From: Myxococcales bacterium
Lineage (GTDB): Bacteria; Myxococcota_A; UBA9160; UBA4427
Length of the DNA: 64,000 nt
NCBI GenBank assembly: GCA_012960035.1
Contig: DUBZ01000041.1
Location: 43,754-107,753 of the forward strand
Direction: 5' to 3'
In this document: positions 1 through 7,322 of the stretch, piece after piece
How the letters are laid out: each line of letters opens with the position of its first letter
Numbering within the stretch: position 1 is the first letter of the stretch
Position numbers and translations under genes: made by a program
Notes under the pieces: model-generated
Database searches by the model: none
The model's input: only the letters and a program-made list of their open reading frames with translations
What the model was told of the DNA's origin: nothing

Positions 1-73
1 TCTATCAAAAAAGTTTCGATCTGGATCGCAAAATAAAAACACTGCCCACCGCCCACTCCCGGCGCGGCCGCGA

Positions 74-84
74 GGGGGGGGGGG
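74..84 (+). repeat. G11 homopolymer in the asmA leader
   Basis: An uninterrupted run of eleven G residues ends four bases before the ATG of the AsmA-like gene. It is the only Shine-Dalgarno-like sequence there, so the ribosome site lies inside a slippage-prone tract. The run is seen directly; any effect on translation is inference. Confidence 0.8.
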
Positions 85-88
85 CGAA

Positions 89-1981
89 ATGCGGAAATGG
101 GTCGGTGCGATCGCTGTCGTCGCGGTCATTTTGGCTGTGGTGGTCGCGGTTGCGATGAGCAATCTCGATTCGTGGCTCAACGACAACAAAGCGTGGATCG
201 TGGAACAGATCGAAGCCGCGGTCGAACGCCCGGTTGATTTTGATTCTGTCGGTGTTTCGTTCAGCCGTGGGCTCGCAGTTACCGTTGGGGGCTTTCGCAT
301 CGGTGAGGACGAGGCCTTCGGCGATGGCGACTTTCTTAACGTTGGGGCCGCCGAGCTTCGCGTCGCGTTATGGCCCGCGCTTTTCGGCGACATCGTGGTC
401 AACAAGATCTCATTTCGCGATGTGTCGCTTGTCGTGATTCAGACGGAGGGCGGGCTCAGCACCGACAGCGTCGGTGGCACCTCAGAACCCACAGACGAAC
501 CCGTTGCAACCCGCGAGCCGGACACGGGCTTGAACGAACAACCCGAATCGAGTCCGGTCAACAGCTTCAACGTTGCGCTTGCAGAGATTCGTTCCGGTCG
601 GCTGCAGTTCATTGACCGTTCCGTGAGTCCGCCCGCGGAAGTCGTCGTCGAGCAACTCGAGTTCGAGACCCGAAATTTTGGGCTCACCAAGCCGCTCGAT
701 TTTCAGTTCAGTGGCGAATGGCTGGGCGAAGAAGATGCCAACGTTCGTATCGTCGGGAGCGTTGGGCCCTTCGCGGCAACGCCCAGAGACCAGACACCGG
801 TAGATCTGACGTTCTCCCTGAACCCGATCGTTGTCGAACAGCTGCGCAGTCTGCCCGGAATGGCCGATGCGATCGATCCGAATTTCCCCCTCGACGGCAC
901 CATGAAAGTCAGCGGCACGCTAAGTGGAAGCGTCGAGAATCCGCAAGTCGCGCTTTCATTCGACGGAACCGACGCACTCGTGACTTACGCCGAAGACGGA
1001 CGAAAAGATCGTGGGGTTCCGCTCGGTCTCGACTTTGACGTTGCGATGAAGGGCCAAGACATTGAAATCAGTTCCGCTGAATTCAGACTCGAAGGGGTGA
1101 AGCTTCGCGCAAGCGGCACGGTGCAAAACGTGGACGACCCGTTCGTTGATCTCCTGGTCGAAGTGTTTGGCGGCCAGGTCGAAATCGACGGCGGCTGGAA
1201 TCAGGACGGTGTGCTCGACCTAACGGCGAATATCGACGGTCTTGAACTCGGAGAGATGGCATCCGCGCTTGCGCAAGAAGCCGCGATGGTGCTCGACGGT
1301 CAACTCAGCATGGCCCTCACGGTGACCGGCAACGGCACCACCTGGGAAGAGATCAAGCCCGGCCTCGAAGGGCTCGGGACCGCCAAAATTGAAGGCGGGG
1401 TTCTGCACGACATCAATCTGGTGGAAGAGGTACTTGGCGGACTGACGGGTATCCCCGGCCTCTCAGGACAGCTCTCGTCGAAATTGGCTGACAAGTATCC
1501 GACGCTCTTCAGCACTGGAGACACGCACTTCAAATCAATGCAGGGCAAAGTCGAAGTGCGGGAAGGGCGTGTTCAAATCCTCGGCGTTGAGTTCGATGCG
1601 AAGGACTTTGGAATGAACGGATGGGGGAGCGTGTCCCTCGACGGTGAGTTTGACTTGAATACACGGCTGGTGTTTGCCGAGCGGCTTTCAGAAGACTTGA
1701 TCGACGAGGCAAAGCTCTTGAGCTACTTGCGTGGTGAGACGGGGCTCGTCGAGTTGCCGATCGCCATTACCGGCGCGTTCCCCGAGATCAGCGCCCGACC
1801 CGACACGGGTGCCATCGCGAAGAAGCTCGGCGGTGGTGCCACGAGGGACAGGGTCAAGAGGTCCTTGAGCAAGTTCGTGAAAAAGATTAAGAAGAAGAAA
1901 AAGAAAAAGAAAAAGAAGAAGAGCGGCATCCCCGCCAGTGCCGACGACGGTCGGGACCTACTTGAGAACCTGCTCCGATAG
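89..1981 (+). CDS. AsmA-family inner-membrane-anchored envelope protein
   Basis: 630 aa. One N-terminal membrane anchor (about residues 5-25, hydrophobic Ala/Val-rich) is followed by a long beta-rich periplasmic region typical of AsmA-like proteins. The C-terminal AsmA signature, a pattern of G-x-A-x-I-x-G-G followed by I-N-L, lies near residues 430-450. AsmA-like proteins are long bridge-like proteins linked to lipid transfer between inner and outer membrane. The Asp/Glu-rich stretch with many Pro and Thr around residues 128-155 looks like a flexible insert. Oddity: near the C-terminus there is an almost pure lysine tract (residues about 594-611) before a normal end in DLLENLLR. The start is the ATG right behind a G11 tract. 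A DUF1318 (YdbL-like) gene lies downstream; in E. coli, ydbL sits with the AsmA-like ydbH, which supports an envelope role. The exact AsmA subfamily is not settled. Confidence 0.85.
   Translation: MRKWVGAIAVVAVILAVVVAVAMSNLDSWLNDNKAWIVEQIEAAVERPVDFDSVGVSFSRGLAVTVGGFRIGEDEAFGDGDFLNVGAAELRVALWPALFGDIVVNKISFRDVSLVVIQTEGGLSTDSVGGTSEPTDEPVATREPDTGLNEQPESSPVNSFNVALAEIRSGRLQFIDRSVSPPAEVVVEQLEFETRNFGLTKPLDFQFSGEWLGEEDANVRIVGSVGPFAATPRDQTPVDLTFSLNPIVVEQLRSLPGMADAIDPNFPLDGTMKVSGTLSGSVENPQVALSFDGTDALVTYAEDGRKDRGVPLGLDFDVAMKGQDIEISSAEFRLEGVKLRASGTVQNVDDPFVDLLVEVFGGQVEIDGGWNQDGVLDLTANIDGLELGEMASALAQEAAMVLDGQLSMALTVTGNGTTWEEIKPGLEGLGTAKIEGGVLHDINLVEEVLGGLTGIPGLSGQLSSKLADKYPTLFSTGDTHFKSMQGKVEVREGRVQILGVEFDAKDFGMNGWGSVSLDGEFDLNTRLVFAERLSEDLIDEAKLLSYLRGETGLVELPIAITGAFPEISARPDTGAIAKKLGGGATRDRVKRSLSKFVKKIKKKKKKKKKKKSGIPASADDGRDLLENLLR
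1878..1923 (+). repeat. Purine-only poly-lysine coding tract
   Basis: About 45 bases of nearly pure A/G (AAG/AAA/AGA units) encode the Lys-rich tail of the AsmA-like protein. The purine asymmetry and low complexity make it prone to slippage and to sequencing error, but the frame stays open on both sides and reaches a normal stop. Confidence 0.75.
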
Positions 1982-2649
1982 ACATCGTGAAGTTGTGCGA
2001 TTCGATTTCTTCGGTCGAAAAGCCGCGAAGAAGATGCGCGTGAACTCGCGCACGGAATCTGCGGTGGGCGAAGAGAGGCGGGTGGGAATTTCCGCTTCCA
2101 GTTGGGCGAACAGACTTGCGCGGTTTTCGCAGTGGATGAGGGTCATCGGGTCTCTGGGAACCGGCGCTGCTGACTCATAATTCAGATGACCGGAGCGGGG
2201 GGTTGAGCCCCGCGAATCAGTCCCGCTCCGCTGGCGCCGGGGCAGGTGCAAACGAGATAGACCTGGCCTTGGAACCTCGATGTTCGGCTCGCCGCGCACC
2301 GGCTGAGGGGGCGCGAGGCGACGATGATCTGCACGTGATTTGCCATTCGGACGCACCCTGAAGTTGAGGTCCCGATGGGTCTTCTCGCCGCAGGTGATTC
2401 GCGCCGGTATCGAATGGATCGGCGGCTGGCAACGTCGCAGGTGAAAGCTGGGAACCCCAAAGGAATCGGGCGCAGAATGACGAAGTAGCTGGAGCGACTG
2501 TTGATGAACCAAGTGACGAGGCACGTCGTCACAATGAGGAAGGCGTTCGCGCTGGACGCGCAAGAACCGGAAATGTACGCTTGGCCACGAATGTTGATAT
2601 TGCGAGTAGAAGAAGCAATAGAAACAAAAGAAGAAGAGGAAAATTTTTG
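1982..2649. other. 668-bp spacer without a convincing intact gene
   Basis: The track shows overlapping minus-strand ORFs here, but none reads as one known protein. Two patches look protein-derived. From about 2146 down to 2018 the minus strand reads a peptide starting MTLIHCENRASLF and ending FTRIFFAAF. It then loses similarity unless a frame change is allowed, and resembles the start of large NAD-glutamate dehydrogenases. Near 2321-2347 the minus strand reads MANHVQIIVA, close to the PNHVHLIV core of IS200-like transposases, with the second His replaced. Both readings are weak. The region is best described as decayed or non-coding DNA upstream of the YdbL-like gene. Confidence 0.5.
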
Positions 2650-3090
2650 ATGTCCGCAACGATTCAGTCTCAGAACAAGATTCAACGAGCAACCAGAACG
2701 TCCCGGCGCGGGCTTTTGCGCGCCGCCGTCGCAATGACCTGCATGATGGGCCTAGTGCTTGCGGGCTTCGCGGGGAGTGCCTCGGCCAAAGGCAAGTACA
2801 ATGGCAAGAAGCGGGGCGTGTACTTGCTCGGACAGGCGAAGGCGGATTCTCAGGTTGGAGAAAAGCCCGACGGGTACCTCGGTCTCATCGATGAGAAGGC
2901 GTCCGAAATGATCAAGAAAATGGTCATCGATACGAACGAGCGCCGCAAAGCACGCTACGAAGACGTGGCGCTCAGGCGCGGCTCGTCTCTTGAAAGCGTG
3001 CTCGAGATGGCGGGCGAGAAACTCGCTGCGATGGCGAAGACGGGCGATATGTTGCTCGATGCCAATGGAATCTGGACAAAGAAGAAGTAA
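2650..3090 (+). CDS. YdbL-like (DUF1318) secreted protein
   Basis: 146 aa with a long twin-Arg-containing signal peptide (RRGLL, hydrophobic core, cut near ASA-KG at about residue 47). The mature part has the DUF1318 pattern. A VGEKPDGYLG block comes first, then a charged helix around NERRKARYEDVA, a G-x-S-L-E-x-V turn, and a final short strand ending in W-x-K-K. E. coli YdbL is a periplasmic partner of the AsmA-like YdbH and the lipoprotein YnbE. Here an AsmA-like gene lies upstream on the same strand; no YnbE-like lipoprotein was seen. I chose the ATG at 2650 over the track start at 2581 because a GAGGA site sits just upstream and the signal peptide then begins properly. Confidence 0.75.
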   Translation: MSATIQSQNKIQRATRTSRRGLLRAAVAMTCMMGLVLAGFAGSASAKGKYNGKKRGVYLLGQAKADSQVGEKPDGYLGLIDEKASEMIKKMVIDTNERRKARYEDVALRRGSSLESVLEMAGEKLAAMAKTGDMLLDANGIWTKKK

Positions 3091-3239
3091 CCGCATCTCC
3101 GTACCGACCGGAACGGAAACCAAGAGCGAAGGTCGACTAGCCCACACAAATTGGAATCAGCCGAACAAGTGGTCGAATGTGGACATGCTCGACTGATGTT
3201 CGCTTTCATCGGTCGTGAATTCCGATAGACTTAGCTCCC

Positions 3240-4415
3240 ATGCGAATCGCCTATACCGATCAACAAATCGAACTTCGTGACGAACTGCGCGAGTATTTCG
3301 CCAAACTGATTACGCCGGAAGTTCGCTCGGAACTCGGCGCGATGGAAGGCGGCAAACTCTACCGCGACATCATCAAACAGATGGGTGGAGACAACTGGCT
3401 TGGCGTCGGTTGGCCCGAAGAGTTTGGTGGGCTGGGCAAGACGTGGGTTGAACAGCAGATCTGGTTCGACGAAGCCATGCGCGCCGGGGCACCGATCCCG
3501 TTCGTCACGATCAACACCGTGGGCCCGGCACTAATGGAGCTGGGCACCGAAGAGCAGAAGAAGCGCTTCTTGCCAGGCATTATGAGTGGAGACCTTCACT
3601 TCGCCATTGGCTACACCGAGCCAGACGCCGGGACCGATCTTGCGACCCTGACCACGACGGCGGTCCAGGACGGCAGCGATTTCATCGTAAACGGCACCAA
3701 GAGTTTCACCAGCGGCGCCGACGATGCGGACTACATCTGGCTCGCTTGCCGGACCGACTCCGAAGTGCCAAAGCACAAGGGCATTTCGATCCTCATCGTC
3801 GATACGAAGGCCGAAGGTTTTACATCGAGTCCGATTCACATCATCAACGGGGGTCATACCTATATGACCTACTACGAAAACGTTCGCGTGCCTGCAGAAA
3901 TGGTCGTGGGCGAAGTGAACCTCGGGTGGAAGCTCATCACATTGCAGTTGAACCATGAGCGGGTCGGACTCGCGGCTTTTTCCAATGCCGCCATTCGTCT
4001 GCTGCACGAAACGATCGACTGGGCTCGGGACACCAAAGACGAAACCGGAGAACGCGTCGCAGACAAGCCCTGGGTGCAGATGGCCCTTGCCGAAGCGTAT
4101 TCGTTGCTCGAAGCCATGAAGGTGACCAACTGGAATACTGCGGCTGGCTTGGAAACGGGTGACCTCGACCCCGCGCACGCGTCGGCGGCAAAGGTCTTGG
4201 CCACCGAATCGGTGATCGACGTGTTTCGTTTGCTAATCGAAGTGCTTGGCAGTTCGGGCACTCTGAAAGAGGGCTCCCCCGGAGCGGCACTTCACGGTCA
4301 CCTCGAACATGAGGTGCGCCTTGCGACCGTCAATACATTTGGCGGTGGTGTCAACGAAGTGCAGCGCGAACTTGTCGCGATGCTTGGTCTGCGGATGCCC
4401 AGAGCGCCGCGCTAA
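3240..4415 (+). CDS. Acyl-CoA dehydrogenase, FadE-type (subunit A of a pair)
   Basis: 391 aa, standard length for the family. The N-terminal helical domain is followed by the flavin/substrate loop GYTEPDAGTD (residues 124-133) and the middle beta domain with NGTKSFTSGA. The C-terminal helical domain ends with FGGGVNEVQRELVA, a tail seen in actinobacterial FadE proteins of sterol side-chain breakdown. It would oxidise an acyl-CoA to the 2,3-enoyl-CoA, passing electrons to ETF. The next gene is a second, divergent acyl-CoA dehydrogenase starting about 100 bp later on the same strand. Such adjacent pairs are known to form alpha2beta2 enzymes (ChsE type). Substrate is not known; pairing is inferred from order and from the two tail types. 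Confidence 0.9.
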   Translation: MRIAYTDQQIELRDELREYFAKLITPEVRSELGAMEGGKLYRDIIKQMGGDNWLGVGWPEEFGGLGKTWVEQQIWFDEAMRAGAPIPFVTINTVGPALMELGTEEQKKRFLPGIMSGDLHFAIGYTEPDAGTDLATLTTTAVQDGSDFIVNGTKSFTSGADDADYIWLACRTDSEVPKHKGISILIVDTKAEGFTSSPIHIINGGHTYMTYYENVRVPAEMVVGEVNLGWKLITLQLNHERVGLAAFSNAAIRLLHETIDWARDTKDETGERVADKPWVQMALAEAYSLLEAMKVTNWNTAAGLETGDLDPAHASAAKVLATESVIDVFRLLIEVLGSSGTLKEGSPGAALHGHLEHEVRLATVNTFGGGVNEVQRELVAMLGLRMPRAPR

Positions 4416-4516
4416 CCGAGCCGTTTTTTGAGTCGGGCGCACAAGTCCGCTTCTTAATGAATTTAGATGTCGTGACGCCGTCAGCTACCGCTATCGCGTA
4501 CACGACAGGAGTTGAA

Positions 4517-5653
4517 ATGGATTTTGCATTCACCGAAGACCAGGAGGCGGTCCGCGATCTGGCCGGTCAGATTTTCACCGACGCTTGCAATCACGAACGT
4601 TCGCGTGAGCTCGAAGACGCCGGCGCGTGGATGGACGACAAGCTTTGGAGCGAACTCGCCACCTCAAACCTGACAGCGGTCACCGTGCCTGAGAGTTGCG
4701 GTGGCAGCGGCCTCGGTCTTACCGAGTGCGCGCTCATGCTGGTGGAAGCCGGGCGCCACTGTGTCCCTGCGCCACTGTTCGAGACCTTGGTCCTGGGTGG
4801 CTTGCCGATTGCGAAGTTTGGCAATCCGGAACAACAAAAACGCTGGCTCGGCCCCGTCGTCGATTCCGGCGCGGTACTCACCGCTGCGTTGTCGGAACAC
4901 GGGAGCAGTGACCCTTCGCGCCCCAAGCTTAAGGCAACGCGAGACGGCGATGGTTGGCGACTCGACGGAGAGAAGTTTTCGGTACCTGCCGTGGGCAAAG
5001 CCAGTTGCATCTTGGTTCCTGCGTCGATAGAAGGTGGCAAGGTCGGCGTGTTTCTCGTGGCCGGCGATGCAGCCGGACTTGAAATCGCAGAACAGCGCTC
5101 GATCAATTGGCAGTTGCAGGGGCTGGTCAAGTTCAACGGCGTGACGGTGTCCGACGCTGACATACTTGGCGATCCCGACACCGGCGCTGACATCGTCAAC
5201 TGGATCGTCGATCATGCGCGCCTCGGGCAAGCCGCGCTTTTGCTTGGCGTTGGCGAAGAAGCATTGAAGCGCACGGCGATGTACCTGTCGGAGCGAAAGC
5301 AGTTCGGTCGACAGATCGGAAGTTTCCAGGCCGTACAGATGCGCTGTGCCGACGCGTACATCGATCTCATGGGCATGCGATCTACGTTGTGGCAGGCAGT
5401 TTGGCGTGTTGATACTGGCATTCGTTCCGGGGCGGAAGTTCGCGCAGCCAAATGGTGGGCTTCTCGGGCCGGCGACCGGGTCGTACACAGCGCACAGCAC
5501 TTGCACGGGGGGATCGGGTCCGACATTGACTATCCGATCCATCGCTACTTTCTCTGGGCGCAGTATCTGAAGTCACAGCTCGGCGGTCCGAGCCAATTGC
5601 TCGCGGAGTTGGGTGCATTGCTCGTGAGCGACGATCAACGTCCGAGCCTCTAA
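4517..5653 (+). CDS. Acyl-CoA dehydrogenase, FadE-type (subunit B of a pair)
   Basis: 378 aa. It starts MDFAFTEDQEAVRDLA, the usual N-terminus for the family, so I moved the start from 4457 to the ATG at 4517, which has an AGGAG site six bases upstream. The middle domain is diverged and lacks the clear T-E-P-x-A-G-S/T-D loop of the upstream paralogue (here SEHGSSDPSRP). The C-terminal part carries HGGIGSDIDYPIHRYF, the flavin-binding tail of FadE29-like proteins. The loss of the loop in one partner and the different tails fit a heteromeric dehydrogenase in which the two proteins share active sites. Function in beta-oxidation of an unusual acyl-CoA is inferred. Confidence 0.88.
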   Translation: MDFAFTEDQEAVRDLAGQIFTDACNHERSRELEDAGAWMDDKLWSELATSNLTAVTVPESCGGSGLGLTECALMLVEAGRHCVPAPLFETLVLGGLPIAKFGNPEQQKRWLGPVVDSGAVLTAALSEHGSSDPSRPKLKATRDGDGWRLDGEKFSVPAVGKASCILVPASIEGGKVGVFLVAGDAAGLEIAEQRSINWQLQGLVKFNGVTVSDADILGDPDTGADIVNWIVDHARLGQAALLLGVGEEALKRTAMYLSERKQFGRQIGSFQAVQMRCADAYIDLMGMRSTLWQAVWRVDTGIRSGAEVRAAKWWASRAGDRVVHSAQHLHGGIGSDIDYPIHRYFLWAQYLKSQLGGPSQLLAELGALLVSDDQRPSL

Positions 5654-5684
5654 AAAAGCCACGGCCGCCCAAGTTCCGAGCCAC

Positions 5685-7244
5685 CTATTCTACGTAGCCT
5701 AGAGCGCGTAGTGCCTCGATCTGATCTGGAGTCCGGCCCGGTGCGACTTTGGGACCCTCGAAGCGTTCGCCCTTCAATCCGCTCGTCGGTAGACCGACTG
5801 GGTCGGGGTCGGCTTCAAACCAACCGAGCAACGTGTTGGCTTTGCCACCGAGTCTCCATTCGATTGGATTGACTTCGCCTGGGTCAGCAACGAGGTCGAA
5901 GCTTCCGCTGGCAACGACATCACCTGCCCGGTCGACACTGGTGAACCATTTGTGTTGACCGCTGACGAGCGCCCGGTGCTGTCGGTAGACCCACTTCCCC
6001 ACACCCGCTTGATTAAACCCGCCCGCTTCGAGAGAAATGGAGTCCGTATCCGATCGCGATGCTACGGGCTTTCCGTCGAACGACTTTGAGCGAGGAGCGA
6101 GGGGATAATCGATCATGCCGAGTAGCGTGGGAGCAACATCAGCTAGAGACACGGGCCGGTCGACGATGGCACGGTTCCCGCCCGGAACGCGGACCAAGAG
6201 CGGTACCCGCATGACCGAGTTCCAGACTTGGTGCCCATGGTTGAAGTACACCTCGTGTTCAATCATGGTTTCGCCGTGGTCCGCGGTCAGCACGACGATC
6301 GCGGTCGCGCCGTAACCCAGAGCGTCATAGGCCGCGAGGAAGCGTCCGATTTCTCCGTCCGCATAGGCGATTTCTTCGTCGTAACGATCGATGTACGTCT
6401 TGCCGTCAGTGACCCCTGGCTTGCGCTGGTATGCGATCACACGTCTGAGGTCGATCGGTTGCGGCGTGTCGTGGTCAAAGGTCGCGGTCTTGGCGTCGAT
6501 CGGTCGTTCATAAGGGCCATGGGGGTCGATGTAGTGCAACCAAAGAAAGTGGGGACGCTCGCTGTCAGTTCGTTCGTTTAACCAGGCGAGGCCCGCATCG
6601 GTCGTGCGCGATGCTCGGCGTTCGTAGACTTTGAGATTCTCTTCGCGTTCGTCGACAAAGTCGTCGTACATGTCGAAGCGCGTGCCTAGCCCCGTGGCTT
6701 CATTGGTAAGGACAACGTTGGAAACGACGGCTGCGGTTTCGTAACCCGCCGCACCCAGGAAGTCTGGAAGCACCGGAACGGCGGCCGGGATCCGTTGGTA
6801 GAACTGGCGCACGCGATGCCGGCTCGGGTACAGACCCGACAATAGGCTCATGACGCTGGGTGGGGTGTTCGCCTCGGCGGAATAGGCGTTGTTGTATACG
6901 GTGGCGTCCGCGAAGTATGCGTCGATCGCCGGGCTGGTGGGGCGTTCGTAGCCGTAGATCGAAAGGTGATCGGCCCGCAGCGTATCGACGCTGACCAATA
7001 AAATATTCGGGGTCTTCGCGAGCTCTACGCTTGGCTGTGGCTCGGGGCGAGAAGCTTCGATTGGAGCGGGAGGCGTTTCTGATGGTTCGGCGTCCGTGTG
7101 CGCTGCAGTAGCCGACGTGCCTGCGGCCGGGGGCGCAGGCGCATTCGTGTTGCCGTCGCAGGCGGCGGCAAGCAAGAACAGGAAGATTGCGAGTGCGCTG
7201 CGTGCGAAAGCGAAACTCGTCGTCGATGTGAATTGGTTCTGCAT
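5685..7244 (-). CDS. Sulfatase-fold lipoprotein with Thr in the nucleophile position
   Basis: 519 aa from the ATG at 7244 (MQNQF); the track start nine codons earlier is less likely. A signal peptide ends in a lipobox (LLAAAC), so it is probably a lipoprotein. A Pro/Ala-rich linker (to about residue 75) leads into an alkaline-phosphatase-superfamily domain. Metal-ligand motifs are ILLVSVDTLRADH (Asp87) and TADHGE, with a later HGHQ. The catalytic loop reads ANTPPSVMSLLSG. Where sulfatases have Cys/Ser-x-P-x-R, this has Thr127-x-P-S and no Arg. A formylglycine sulfatase is therefore unlikely. Thr-type members of the superfamily include phosphodiesterases and phospho-transferases. It runs convergently with the dehydrogenase pair and divergently from the membrane protein at 7323. 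The substrate is unknown. Confidence 0.85.
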   Translation of the reverse strand: MQNQFTSTTSFAFARSALAIFLFLLAAACDGNTNAPAPPAAGTSATAAHTDAEPSETPPAPIEASRPEPQPSVELAKTPNILLVSVDTLRADHLSIYGYERPTSPAIDAYFADATVYNNAYSAEANTPPSVMSLLSGLYPSRHRVRQFYQRIPAAVPVLPDFLGAAGYETAAVVSNVVLTNEATGLGTRFDMYDDFVDEREENLKVYERRASRTTDAGLAWLNERTDSERPHFLWLHYIDPHGPYERPIDAKTATFDHDTPQPIDLRRVIAYQRKPGVTDGKTYIDRYDEEIAYADGEIGRFLAAYDALGYGATAIVVLTADHGETMIEHEVYFNHGHQVWNSVMRVPLLVRVPGGNRAIVDRPVSLADVAPTLLGMIDYPLAPRSKSFDGKPVASRSDTDSISLEAGGFNQAGVGKWVYRQHRALVSGQHKWFTSVDRAGDVVASGSFDLVADPGEVNPIEWRLGGKANTLLGWFEADPDPVGLPTSGLKGERFEGPKVAPGRTPDQIEALRALGYVE

Positions 7245-7322
7245 ACGCGGGGCGCTTATCATAGCCTCCATCCGGACATCTCGATTGCGTTCGAGTGTAT
7301 TGCGCGGACGCCCAAGGAGTTC

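Noticed and set aside
2321-2347. MANHVQIIVA on the minus strand as an IS200/REP-type transposase core
   Set aside because: One short motif with a changed His, no matching Tyr motif and no frame continuity; too weak to call an insertion sequence.
1958-2734. 258-aa and 167-aa minus-strand ORFs of the track in the asmA-ydbL spacer
   Set aside because: They are rich in Arg, Ser, Pro and His with no domain pattern, cross the real signal-peptide gene at 2650 and share no start or RBS. Only short patches look protein-like.
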